A stretch of 64,000 nucleotides of DNA, from positions 20,289 through 84,288 of the forward strand of contig NZ_KE384305.1 in the NCBI RefSeq assembly GCF_000425105.1. Reading direction: 5' to 3'. The notes below the pieces were generated by a model. It was not told the DNA's origin and did no database searches. It worked only from the letters and a program-made list of their open reading frames with translations. The position numbers were made by a program, and so were the translations under genes. Below are positions 1-7,934 of this stretch, piece by piece. Source of the DNA: Agrococcus lahaulensis DSM 17612 (GTDB taxonomy: Bacteria; Actinomycetota; Actinomycetes; Actinomycetales; Microbacteriaceae). Position 1 is the stretch's first letter; each line of letters starts with the position of its first letter.

Positions 1-10
1 CCTTCCCGTT

Positions 11-199
11 GATCGAGTAGCGGCCGAAGGCCGCGTATCGAGATCCGGCCGGCGTCTCGTTGCGGCGCCTGCGGCGCCTACTCGACGAGCGGGTGGGGTG
101 GCGGCGTCTCGATACGGCGCCTGCGGCGCCTACTCGACGAGCGGAAGGGGGCGGCGGCTGCTCGACGAACGGAAGGGGCGGCGCCTGCTCGACGAGCGG
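11..199. repeat. Cluster of intergenic palindromic repeat units
   Basis: Five copies or partial copies of one unit lie before the ppm stop codon. Two near-complete direct copies of 39 bp are at 54-92 and 106-144. Each runs GTCTCGATACG (first copy GTCTCGTTGCG), then the self-complementary core GGCGCC-TGC-GGCGCC, then TACTCGACGAGCGG. An opposite-orientation copy at 11-44 keeps the TACTCGA and CTCGATACG arms but has a different hairpin core (CGGCC-GAA-GGCCG). Two truncated copies at about 155-172 and 182-199 keep only CTGCTCGACGAACGG or CTGCTCGACGAGCGG. From memory, similar units occur in many intergenic regions of Microbacteriaceae. No gene is visible in positions 1-217. The role is unknown; transcript-end structure or a REP-like element are possibilities. 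Confidence 0.8.
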
Positions 200-217
200 A
201 TGGCGCGATGCCGCGCC

Positions 218-946
218 TCAGCGCGGCGGCTTCGGGAGCGCGCGCACGCCCGAGAGCGACCACTTCGTGACCGCGCCGACCGTGCCGAGCTCGTCGCCGA
301 GCCGCATCTTCGAGCTGCCGGTCGCGCGCTCGATGAAGTGGATCGGCACCTCCGCGATCGTGCCGCCGGCTTGCGCGACGCGCACCGCCATCGCGACCTG
401 GAACGCGTACGCGTCCACCTGGATCGCGTCGAGGTCGATCCGCTCCAGGATGCGCGTGCGGTAGACGCGCAGCGAGCTCGTGAGGTCCTGCACGCCCGTC
501 TGCAGCATGCTGCGCGCGTAGACGTTGCCGATGCGCGCTGCGAGCCGGCGCCGGAGCCCCATGTTGCGCACGTCGCTGCCCTCGACGAAGCGCGAGCCGA
601 TCACGAGGTCGACGCCGTCGGCCGAGACCCCGAGCAGCTCCGGGAGGTCGTCCGCGTCGTACGAGCCGTCGGCGTCGGTGATGACGACCCGGGTGGCGCC
701 GCGGGACATCGCGAAGCGCATCCCCTCGATCACGGCGGAGCGGTAGCCGCGCTCGGTGCGGTGCACGACCATCGTGCCGGCGTCGCGCTTCGAGAGGCTG
801 TCGGCGAGCTCGCCGGTGCCGTCGGGGCTGCCGTCGTCGACGATGACGAGCTCGGCGTGCGGCACCGATTGCCGCAGGCGCCCGACCGTCCGCTCGAGGC
901 CGTCGATCTCGTTGTAGGTCGGCACGACGATCATGACGTCAGGCAT
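218..946 (-). CDS. ppm: Polyprenol monophosphomannose synthase (GT2 family)
   Basis: 242 aa. Family role: transfers mannose from GDP-mannose to polyprenyl phosphate on the cytoplasmic face of the membrane, supplying the donor for protein O-mannosylation and lipoglycans. The GT-A fold motifs are visible: VPTYNEIDGLERTV near the N-terminus, DDGSPDGTGE (about residues 36-45), and the metal/substrate motif DADGSYDADD (about 92-101). There are no long hydrophobic segments, so it is the soluble single-domain form. The start overlaps the end of lnt by 8 bp, so the two are probably translated together. In M. tuberculosis the two activities are one polypeptide (Ppm1, Rv2051c); here they are separate, as known for M. 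smegmatis. A general dolichol-phosphate hexose synthase is the main alternative, but the lnt context favours mannose. Confidence 0.9.
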   Translation of the reverse strand: MPDVMIVVPTYNEIDGLERTVGRLRQSVPHAELVIVDDGSPDGTGELADSLSKRDAGTMVVHRTERGYRSAVIEGMRFAMSRGATRVVITDADGSYDADDLPELLGVSADGVDLVIGSRFVEGSDVRNMGLRRRLAARIGNVYARSMLQTGVQDLTSSLRVYRTRILERIDLDAIQVDAYAFQVAMAVRVAQAGGTIAEVPIHFIERATGSSKMRLGDELGTVGAVTKWSLSGVRALPKPPR

Positions 947-2519
947 GCGGCCTCCTCGCTGCTGTCCGGTTCGCGACCCCGAGGCCCGCGAGCGCGAGCG
1001 CGGCGCCGATGGTGAGCGCGAGGTCGATCCATGCTCCCAGACGGATGCCTAAGGTCACGGTCGTCGACAGCGGCAGGTCCGCGAGCATCGTGCCGGGCTC
1101 GTACTGCGGCAACCGGTCGATCTCGGCGCCGTCGGGGCCGATCATCGCGCTCGTGCCGACGGTGGAGATGTTGACGAGCGCACGGCCCGCCTCGGCGGCG
1201 CGCAGCTGCGCGATCGCGAGCTGCTGCACGTTCTCGGCCGAGCCCTCGCCGAAGTCGGCGTTGTTCGTCGGCGCGAGGATGATCTGGGCGCCGTGCTCGA
1301 GCACCATCTCGCGCGCGAGGCGGTCGTCGATGATGTCGAAGCAGATCGCGAGGCCCGCGGTCGTGCCCGCGATGTCGAACGCGTTCGCGCTCGACGGGTC
1401 GATCGAGTAGTCGCGCGGGATGTACTGCAGGAAGCCGAGCGCCTCGAGGATCGGCTCGAAGAACCCGCGCGCGGGCAGGTACTCGGCGAAGGGCACGGGG
1501 TGGCGCTTGCGGTACTCGGCGACGGCGCCCTCGCCCGGCTCGACCTGGATGAGCGCGTTGTACGTGTCGTCGCCGTCGCGCGTGATGGTGCCGGTCACGA
1601 GCGGGGCGTCGAAGCGCTGGGTCACGCGCTCGAGCGCCGCCATGGTCGCGGGCGTCTCGTCGGCGTACCACTCCGCGGCGTTCTCGGGCCACACGAGCAG
1701 GTCGACCTCCTCCCCCTCGAGCCCGCGCGTCGCGTCGAGGTGCTGCTCGAGGATCTGACCGGGCACGCGCGGCGCGAGCAGGCCCGCCTCGCTGTCGCCC
1801 TGCACGGCCCCGACCCGGATGCTGCCGGTCGGCTCGACGGGGAACCCCGGGATCGCGACGAGCAGGATGAGCGCGGCCGCTGCGATCGTGAGCCGGCGGC
1901 GGAGGATCGTGCGGTGATGCAGCACGAGCTGCACGAGGAGCGCCGAGGCGGCGGCGAGGAGGAAGGTGAGGCCCGAGAAGCCCACCCAGCTCGTCGTGTC
2001 GGCGAGCGGGCTCGCCGCTTGCGAGTGCGCGAGCCTCCCCCACGCGAAGCCGCCCCACGGCACGCTCGACGAGAGCGACTCGCGCGCCGTCCACACCGCG
2101 CCGAGCAGCACGGGCATGCCGGCGAAGGCGCCGAGCGGCCCTCGCATGCGCGGCTCGCCCCACCGCCACGCGAGCGCGAGCGCCATGCCGCCGAGCCCCC
2201 ACCACGCCGCCATCCACGCCGTGAGGGCGACGAGCGGGACGAGGCCGAGGTAGACGGTGATCCACTGGATGTGGAGCAGGAAGAAGATGGCGCCGGTCGT
2301 GCAGCCGAGGCCGAAGGCGGCGCCGAGCGAACGCCCGCGCAGCGCGACGAGCGCGAGGCCGACGGCCGGCACGATGAGCGGCCACCAGCCGAACGGCTGG
2401 AACGCGAGGGGCATGATCGCGCCCGCCGCGATCGCGGCGGCCCACGCGGGGGCGAGCGGCAGCGGTGCGCGCGACCGCGACCGGCGCGCGGCCGCGGTCG
2501 TCTCCCTCGTCGCCGTCAC
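939..2519 (-). CDS. lnt: Apolipoprotein N-acyltransferase
   Basis: 526 aa from a GTG at 2519 that overlaps the helY stop as GTGA. Family role: N-acylates the lipid-modified cysteine of lipoproteins at the outer face of the cytoplasmic membrane. The N-terminal half is a series of hydrophobic segments (starting with LPLAPAWAAAIAAGAIMPLA). The C-terminal half is a nitrilase domain with the expected catalytic Glu-Lys-Cys: WPENAAEW (Glu), EYRKRHPVPF (Lys) and GLAICFDIIDD (Cys). A final hydrophobic helix precedes a short basic tail. The open frame continues far upstream, but that part is the opposite reading of helY; the GTG gives the usual family length. Its neighbour ppm and a lipobox-bearing FKBP protein in the same gene run fit a lipoprotein maturation role. 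Confidence 0.92.
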   Translation of the reverse strand: MTATRETTAAARRSRSRAPLPLAPAWAAAIAAGAIMPLAFQPFGWWPLIVPAVGLALVALRGRSLGAAFGLGCTTGAIFFLLHIQWITVYLGLVPLVALTAWMAAWWGLGGMALALAWRWGEPRMRGPLGAFAGMPVLLGAVWTARESLSSSVPWGGFAWGRLAHSQAASPLADTTSWVGFSGLTFLLAAASALLVQLVLHHRTILRRRLTIAAAALILLVAIPGFPVEPTGSIRVGAVQGDSEAGLLAPRVPGQILEQHLDATRGLEGEEVDLLVWPENAAEWYADETPATMAALERVTQRFDAPLVTGTITRDGDDTYNALIQVEPGEGAVAEYRKRHPVPFAEYLPARGFFEPILEALGFLQYIPRDYSIDPSSANAFDIAGTTAGLAICFDIIDDRLAREMVLEHGAQIILAPTNNADFGEGSAENVQQLAIAQLRAAEAGRALVNISTVGTSAMIGPDGAEIDRLPQYEPGTMLADLPLSTTVTLGIRLGAWIDLALTIGAALALAGLGVANRTAARRPHA

Positions 2520-4930
2520 AGCGCCGACCCCGACGCCTCGACGACGCCGCGGCGGATGCGGTCGACGGCCTCGTCGGCAGTGCGGCGCAAGCGCTTCGGC
2601 GCGACCTGCGCGAGCTGCTCGAGCACGTCGATCGTCTGCTTCGTCCAGCGCACGAAGTCGCCCGCGGCGAGCTCGGTGTCGCGCAGCACGCCCTCGAGCG
2701 GGTAGCCCCGCGCCCAGCGGTGCATCGCGAGCGTGAGCCCCGTCTGGAGCGGCATCGAGCCCGGCAGCCGGTGCGACTGCTCGAGGTCGTCGAGCTGCGC
2801 CCACAGCCGCTGGGTCGCGTCGAGGGCCTCGACGAACGGGCCCTTCGGCAGCATCCGCTCCGGCAGCATGCCCTCGTCGCGGCGGCCCTCGAAGACGAGC
2901 GCGCTGGCCATCGCCGCGAGCGCCGGCGCATCGAGCTGCGCCCACAGCCCGCGCCGCAGGCTCTCGGCGGTCAGCAGGTCGCGCTCGCCGTAGATCCGGC
3001 GCAGCACCTCGCCGGCCTGCGTGACGCGCTCGCCGTCGTCGGTCTGCTCGATGTAGCCGAGCTCGCGGAGGATCTCGGTGATGCGGTCGAAGGCCTGCGC
3101 GATCTGGCCCGTGCGGCGGTCGATCTGCCGCTCCGCCTTCTCGATGTCGCGGCGGAGCCGCCAGTAGCGCTCGCCCCAGCGCGCGTGCTGCTCGCGCTCC
3201 GGGCACGCGTGGCACGGGTGCGCGCGCAAGCGCCGCCGCACGCCCTGCAGCTGCCGCTGCAGCCGCTGGTGCTCCCCGTGGCTGAGCCCGGCGCGAGCGG
3301 CATCGCCCTCGAGGTCGCTCACCTCGCGCCGCAGCGCCGCGTACTCCGAGAAGTCGCCGAGGTGGCAGCGCATCGACTCCTCGTAGCCCGCGAGGCTCGC
3401 GCGCTGGTCGACGACCCGCCGCGCGAGCTGCACGACCGAGCGATCGGCCTGGAACTGCGCGAACGAGGTCTCGAGCACCTCGCGCGTGCCGGCGACGCCG
3501 AGGCGGTCGACGAGGTTGACCGCCATGTTGTACGTCGGCCGGAAGCTCGAGTGCAGCGGGTAGGTGCGCCGGGAGGCGAGCGAGGCGACCTCGACCGGCT
3601 GCAGCTTGCCGTTCCAGATGACGACGGCGTGGCCCTCGGTGTCGATGCCGCGTCGGCCGGCGCGACCGGTGAGCTGCGTGTACTCGCCCGGCGTGATGCG
3701 CACGCGCGCCTCGCCGTTGAACTTCTCGAGCTGCTCGAGCACGACGGTCCGCGCGGGCATGTTGATGCCGAGCGCGAGCGTCTCGGTCGCGAAGACGACC
3801 TTGAGCAGCCGCGCGCGGAAGAGCTCCTCGACGACCTCCTTGAACACCGGCAGCAGGCCGGCGTGGTGCGCCGCGACGCCGCGCTCGAGCCCGTCGAGCC
3901 AGTCCCAGTAGCCGAGCACCGCGAGATCGGCGTCGTCGAGCAAGCGGGTGCGCTCGTCGACGATCGCGCGGATCTCGGCGCGGTCCTCCGGCGTCGTGAG
4001 CCGCACGCCGCCCGAGACGACCTGCTGCACGGCCGCGTCGCAGCCTGCCCTCGAGAAGATGAAGTCGATCGCGGGCAGCATCTCGCGGTCGTCGAGCATC
4101 GCGATGAGGGCGACGCGGTCGACGCGCGCCGGGAAGCCGCCGCCCTGGCCCGGCCGGCGACCGCCCTTCGGCGGGCGGCGCGAGCGGTAGCGGTTGTGCC
4201 CGCCGCGATCGCGGTGCCCGTGCGCCGCGGAGTCGGCGAGGTCGGTGCCGCGCGCGAGCTCGACGAGCTCGCGGCCGGGCCGGTGCGTCTCCTCGCCCGC
4301 CTTGGAGTCGAACAGGTCGACGAGCCGGCCGCGGATGTGCACGTGCGCGTCGAGCGGCACCGGCCGGTGCTCGCTCACGATCACGCGCGTGTCGCCCCGC
4401 ACGGCATCGAGCCACGCGCCGAACTCCTCGGCGTTCGAGACCGTCGCCGAGAGCGAGACGAGCCGCACGTGCCGCGGCAGGTGGATGATGACCTCTTCCC
4501 ACACGGGCCCGCGGAAGCGGTCCGCGAGGTAGTGCACCTCATCCATCACGACGTACTCGAGCTCCGAGAGGTTGCGCCCCTCGTAGAGCATGTTGCGCAG
4601 CACCTCGGTCGTCATGACGACGATGCGGGCGTCGCCGTTGATCGAGGTGTCGCCGGTGAGGAGACCCACGGATGCGTTCCCGTAGACCTCGGTGAGCTCG
4701 CGGTGCTTCTGGTTCGACAGCGCCTTCATCGGCGTCGTGTAGAAGACGCGCCCGGTGGGCGCCTCCATGGTGATGCGGATCGCGAACTCGGCGACGACGG
4801 TCTTGCCCGCGCCCGTCGGAGCGGCGACGAGCACGCTCGAGCCGGCCTCGATCGCCTCGCACGCCTCCCGCTGGAACGGGTCGAGCCCGAACGGCATCGC
4901 GCGCGCGAACGCCTCGGTCGCCGCGCTCAC
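2516..4930 (-). CDS. helY: Ski2/Mtr4-like ATP-dependent helicase HelY
   Basis: 804 aa from a GTG at 4930 overlapping the tatC stop (GTGA). It is a superfamily 2 helicase, probably acting on RNA. Visible motifs in order: Q-like FGLDPFQREA; Walker A AAPTGAGKT (about residues 36-44); Ia TTPMKALSNQK; TGDTSIN; Walker B/motif II DEVH (about 130); motif III SLSATVSN; motif VI region QLTGRAGRRGID. A His/Arg/Gly-rich low-complexity stretch near residues 240-265 (HRDRGGHNRYRSRRPPKGG) interrupts the two RecA domains. The C-terminal third is DSHCT-like. The position right after tatC is conserved in actinobacteria (Rv2092c). The physiological substrate is not established for this family in bacteria. Confidence 0.9.
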   Translation of the reverse strand: MSAATEAFARAMPFGLDPFQREACEAIEAGSSVLVAAPTGAGKTVVAEFAIRITMEAPTGRVFYTTPMKALSNQKHRELTEVYGNASVGLLTGDTSINGDARIVVMTTEVLRNMLYEGRNLSELEYVVMDEVHYLADRFRGPVWEEVIIHLPRHVRLVSLSATVSNAEEFGAWLDAVRGDTRVIVSEHRPVPLDAHVHIRGRLVDLFDSKAGEETHRPGRELVELARGTDLADSAAHGHRDRGGHNRYRSRRPPKGGRRPGQGGGFPARVDRVALIAMLDDREMLPAIDFIFSRAGCDAAVQQVVSGGVRLTTPEDRAEIRAIVDERTRLLDDADLAVLGYWDWLDGLERGVAAHHAGLLPVFKEVVEELFRARLLKVVFATETLALGINMPARTVVLEQLEKFNGEARVRITPGEYTQLTGRAGRRGIDTEGHAVVIWNGKLQPVEVASLASRRTYPLHSSFRPTYNMAVNLVDRLGVAGTREVLETSFAQFQADRSVVQLARRVVDQRASLAGYEESMRCHLGDFSEYAALRREVSDLEGDAARAGLSHGEHQRLQRQLQGVRRRLRAHPCHACPEREQHARWGERYWRLRRDIEKAERQIDRRTGQIAQAFDRITEILRELGYIEQTDDGERVTQAGEVLRRIYGERDLLTAESLRRGLWAQLDAPALAAMASALVFEGRRDEGMLPERMLPKGPFVEALDATQRLWAQLDDLEQSHRLPGSMPLQTGLTLAMHRWARGYPLEGVLRDTELAAGDFVRWTKQTIDVLEQLAQVAPKRLRRTADEAVDRIRRGVVEASGSAL

Positions 4931-5718
4931 GCTGCAGCTCCGCTCGACTCGAGCGCCGCCTCGCGCTTCGCGCGCCGGCGATCGACGAGGAGCGCGATGC
5001 CGGCGGCGGCGAAGTAGAGCACGACCATCGGCACGGCGATGATGAACATGCTGAGCACCTCGCCGGCCGGCGTGACGAAGGCGCCGAAGAGCGTCGCGGC
5101 GAGCACCGCCCAGCGCCAGCCCTTGATGATCGCCGCGCCGCTCAGGACCCCCGCGAGGTTGAGGAAGACGACGACGACCGGCAGCACGTAGGAGACGCCG
5201 ACGGCGAAGACGAGCTTGAGCGAGAAGTCCCAGTAGTCGGATGCGCCGAGGAAGGCCGTGAACCCATCGGGCGTGAAGCCGACGAAGAGCCGGATGATGC
5301 GCGGCAGGACGAACCAGCCCGTCGCGCAGCCCGCGACGAAGAGCGGCACCGCCGCCGCGATGAAGCCGAGCACGTAGCGCCGCTCGATCCCCCGCAGCGC
5401 CGGCACGACGAACGCGAGCAGCTGCCAGATCCAGATCGGGCTCGAGAGGATGAGGCCGAGGAAGAACGCGATGCGCATCTGGACGTCGAGCGCCTGCGTG
5501 ATGTTCGTCACGTTGAGCTCGACCGGGAGCCCCGAGGCCTGCAGCTCGTCGAGGGGCGCGCTGAGCAGCTGCAGGAGCGGCGCGGCGAGGAAGAAGCCGC
5601 CGATCGCCGCGAGCACGAAGGCGACGCCCGAGATGAGGAAGCGCCGCTTGAACTCGCGCAGGTGACCGGCGAGGCGCATGGTGGCCTCAGGGTTCGACTG
5701 GCGCCCCTTGCGGGCCAT
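4927..5718 (-). CDS. tatC: Twin-arginine translocase subunit TatC
   Basis: 263 aa, six predicted membrane segments. Family role: TatC recognises the twin-arginine signal peptide of folded substrates and recruits TatA to form the pore. The N-terminal cytoplasmic conserved motif MRLAGHLREFKRRFLIS is present, with the Glu of the family's LxELRxR motif preserved. The internal LILSSPIWIWQLLAFVVPAL segment and the FVTPAGEVLSMF motif (the family's conserved F(V/I)TPxxD/E) are also present. It starts 3 bp after the tatA stop and overlaps helY by 4 bp, so tatA-tatC-helY is one transcript. The C-terminal tail (RRRAKREAALESSGAAA) is charged and cytoplasmic. No tatB-like gene is in the cluster, which is common in actinobacteria where tatB lies elsewhere. 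Confidence 0.95.
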   Translation of the reverse strand: MARKGRQSNPEATMRLAGHLREFKRRFLISGVAFVLAAIGGFFLAAPLLQLLSAPLDELQASGLPVELNVTNITQALDVQMRIAFFLGLILSSPIWIWQLLAFVVPALRGIERRYVLGFIAAAVPLFVAGCATGWFVLPRIIRLFVGFTPDGFTAFLGASDYWDFSLKLVFAVGVSYVLPVVVVFLNLAGVLSGAAIIKGWRWAVLAATLFGAFVTPAGEVLSMFIIAVPMVVLYFAAAGIALLVDRRRAKREAALESSGAAA

Positions 5719-5721
5719 GCG

Positions 5722-5931
5722 CTACTTCCGGTCGGAGCTGGAGGCCTGGTCGTCGGTCTCGGAGGACGCGGGCGCGTCGGAGCCGTCGCCCTTGACCTCC
5801 TTCTTCAGGATGTTGACCGACTGGCCGAGGCTGCGCGCGAGCGCCGGGAGCTTCGAGGCGCCGAAGATGAGCACGACGATGATGAGGATGATCCACCAAT
5901 GCGATGCCGCATTGTTGAAGAAACCGGGCAT
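5722..5931 (-). CDS. tatA: Twin-arginine translocase subunit TatA
   Basis: 69 aa. TatA oligomerises to form the translocation path of the Tat system. One N-terminal transmembrane helix (HWWIILIIVVLIFGASKLP) is followed by an FG-type hinge, an amphipathic helix (ALARSLGQSVNILKKEVKG) and a short acidic, Ser-rich tail. Length and layout are typical. The ATG at 5931 has a GGAGGA Shine-Dalgarno 6 bases upstream (minus strand). A TAGGAT hexamer at 5962-5967 suggests that tatA has its own promoter beyond the pafC stop, with a leader of about 25 bases. Confidence 0.95.
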   Translation of the reverse strand: MPGFFNNAASHWWIILIIVVLIFGASKLPALARSLGQSVNILKKEVKGDGSDAPASSETDDQASSSDRK

Positions 5932-5961
5932 GATCGTCCTCCGCGCTCGTCCGACTCCCCT

Positions 5962-5967
5962 ATCCTA
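5962..5967 (-). promoter_or_regulatory. Possible -10 box for tatA
   Basis: TAGGAT reading on the minus strand, between the pafC stop and the tatA Shine-Dalgarno. It gives a predicted leader of about 25 bases. No good -35 is seen. The same hexamer lies upstream of secG, sodA and ctaB in this window. Confidence 0.4.
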
Positions 5968-5978
5968 CCGTCTCCGGC

Positions 5979-6902
5979 CTATGCGTCCCCCAGCGCGGCG
6001 ACCGCGAAGCGGTGCATCGCTCGCCGCAGGCTCGCCGGCGCGATGATCTCGGCGTCGCCGCCGCACGCGGCGACCGCGCTCAGCACGCTCGCCTCGCTCC
6101 ACAGCTCGATGTCGAGCCGCACGCGGTCGCCGTCGACCGCGACCGGCTCGCTCGTGGCGTAGTCGGCGAGGAGCGCCGCCGCGGCGCGCGTCGCGACGAT
6201 CTGCGCCGTGCCCGAGACGGGGCGCTCGAGTGCGGGCATCGCCTCCGGCCAGGGCAGCTCGGTGCGGTCGATCGACTCGATGCGGTCGAGCCGGAAGGTG
6301 CGCGCGTCCTGCCGATCGAGGTCGAAGCCGCGCACGAACACCTGGCCCTCGCGCAGCTCGAGGCGCGTGGGCGCGACGCTGCGCCGCTGCGAGCCCTCGC
6401 CGGGCTTGCGGTAGCCGATCGAGAGCACGGTCCGGGCACGGATCGCGTCGCGCACGAGCTGCGCCGCGCGCGGCACCTCGAGCCGGTCGACGGCGACGGT
6501 GTCGGCACCCCGCGACGCGGCGCCGCGCAGCTTCGCCTGCAGCGCCTCGACGCGCTCGGGAGCCGCGTCGGTGTAGCCGGCGACGAGCGAGAGCCCGGCG
6601 ATGAGCGCGCTCGCCTCGCGCGGCGACAGCCGCACCGTCTCGTCCTCGAAGGCGGGGCGCATCGTCACCGAGATGACGTCCTGCTCCTCGAACGCGTCGA
6701 AGTCGATGTCGAAGCGGATGAAGTCGCCGGCGCCGTCGGGCACGCCCGACATGAACACGCGGCGCACGGCCTCGCGGATGCGCTCGTCCGCGACGCCGAA
6801 GTGCGCGGCCGCCTCGGCGACGGTGACCGAGCCGGATGCGGTGACGTACTGGATGAGGGAGAGCAGGAGCCCGATCCCGCGCTCCACGCGCGACGCGCTC
6901 AT
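5979..6902 (-). CDS. pafC: WYL-domain transcriptional regulator PafC
   Basis: 307 aa. Family role: with PafB it forms a transcription activator of the LexA-independent DNA-damage response in actinobacteria. The N-terminus (RVERGIGLLLSLIQYVTASG, then VTVAEAAAHFGVADERIREA) is a winged helix-turn-helix. Residues about 150-230 form the WYL domain (VLSIGYRKPGEGSQRRSVAP, FVRGFDLDRQDARTFRLDRI). A WCX-like C-terminal region follows. Its ATG overlaps the pafB stop by 4 bp (ATGA), so the two subunits are translationally coupled, as expected for a heterodimer. The usual upstream partner genes pafA, pup and dop are absent from this locus. Confidence 0.92.
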   Translation of the reverse strand: MSASRVERGIGLLLSLIQYVTASGSVTVAEAAAHFGVADERIREAVRRVFMSGVPDGAGDFIRFDIDFDAFEEQDVISVTMRPAFEDETVRLSPREASALIAGLSLVAGYTDAAPERVEALQAKLRGAASRGADTVAVDRLEVPRAAQLVRDAIRARTVLSIGYRKPGEGSQRRSVAPTRLELREGQVFVRGFDLDRQDARTFRLDRIESIDRTELPWPEAMPALERPVSGTAQIVATRAAAALLADYATSEPVAVDGDRVRLDIELWSEASVLSAVAACGGDAEIIAPASLRRAMHRFAVAALGDA

Positions 6903-7921
6903 GCGGCATCCCCCTGGTCGGCGTGCGCGTCGCGCACGCGCTCGAGCCGGGATCGCACGAGCGCGCGCTGCTCCTCGGGCCAGACGACCTGCACGTCGGC
7001 TCCGAACGCGGCGAGCTCGTCGGCGAGTAGGTGCCGATCAGCGTGGTGCACGACGAGCAGACCGTCCTCCTCGGTCGTGCCGGGCCGATGGCGCAGCCGG
7101 ATGTCGGCGTCGCTCCCCGGCACCGCGAGCACGCCGACCGATGCGCCCGCCCAGATCTCCTCGAGCTTCGCGATCGCGCCGCTCGCCGCGTCCGCCGGCA
7201 CCTCGAAGGGCGTGCGCGCGGCGCGGTCCTTCACGGGCGAGACGATGCGCTGCATGAGGAAGGTGCGGGAGTCCTCCGCGTCGAGGTCGTAGCCCACGAG
7301 CATCCAGCGGCCGCGGAACAGCACGGTCGCCCACGGCTGCACCGTGCGGGTGCGCGGTGCGCGCTCGCCCGGCTTGAGGTAGTCGAAGACGACCTCGCGG
7401 CCCCGGTCGGCGGCGCGCTTGAGCGCTTGGAACGCGCTCTCGCGCGGCCGCTGCCGCGGCAGCAGCACCTCGGCGGCGGCGGGCTCCTCCGTGCGGCCGG
7501 GCGTGCGCTCGAGCGGGAGCCCGCCGCGGAACTCCGGGTCGGCGCGCAGCTTGAGCGCTGCGCGCTGCGCCTCCTCGGTGAGCCCGCCCTCGTGCCACAC
7601 GCGCAGCGCGAGGTCGAGCAGCTCGCGCTCGTCGGCGTCGAACTGGAGCTCGGCCGGATCGCCGAGCACGCCGTCGAGCACGCGGTAGCGCGCCTGCTGG
7701 TTGCTGTCGTCGCCCGGGGGCTGCACGACGTCGATGACGATGCCGTGCTCGCGCAGCGCATCCTTGTCGCGCTCGAACATGCGCTCGAGCGCGTCGCCGG
7801 GAGGCTGGCCCTGGTAGCCGGCGACCCGCTCGAACAGCTCGTGCTTCGTGAAGCCGGCGCGCGCGTCGACGAGCGCGAGCAGCAGGGAGAACTGCCGCTC
7901 CTCGGCCTCGATCCTCGCCAT
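6899..7921 (-). CDS. pafB: WYL-domain transcriptional regulator PafB
   Basis: 340 aa. Partner of PafC in the mitomycin/DNA-damage response regulator. The N-terminal helix-turn-helix region is visible (RQFSLLLALVDARAGFTKHELFERV, split here over several helices, then AGYQGQPPGDALERMFERDK). A WYL domain lies around residues 165-235 (VVFDYLKPGERAPRTRTVQP, RGRWMLVGYDLDAEDSRTF), and a C-terminal WCX-like segment follows. It lies 13 bp after the FKBP gene and overlaps pafC. In other actinobacteria pafB directly follows pafA; here it follows an FKBP lipoprotein gene. Confidence 0.92.
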   Translation of the reverse strand: MARIEAEERQFSLLLALVDARAGFTKHELFERVAGYQGQPPGDALERMFERDKDALREHGIVIDVVQPPGDDSNQQARYRVLDGVLGDPAELQFDADERELLDLALRVWHEGGLTEEAQRAALKLRADPEFRGGLPLERTPGRTEEPAAAEVLLPRQRPRESAFQALKRAADRGREVVFDYLKPGERAPRTRTVQPWATVLFRGRWMLVGYDLDAEDSRTFLMQRIVSPVKDRAARTPFEVPADAASGAIAKLEEIWAGASVGVLAVPGSDADIRLRHRPGTTEEDGLLVVHHADRHLLADELAAFGADVQVVWPEEQRALVRSRLERVRDAHADQGDAA

Positions 7922-7934
7922 CAGCGCGCGGGGG

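Noticed and set aside
11-199. Possible CRISPR array or transposon end
   Set aside because: Copies are of unequal length and spacing, no cas or transposase gene is present, and no target-site duplication is visible.
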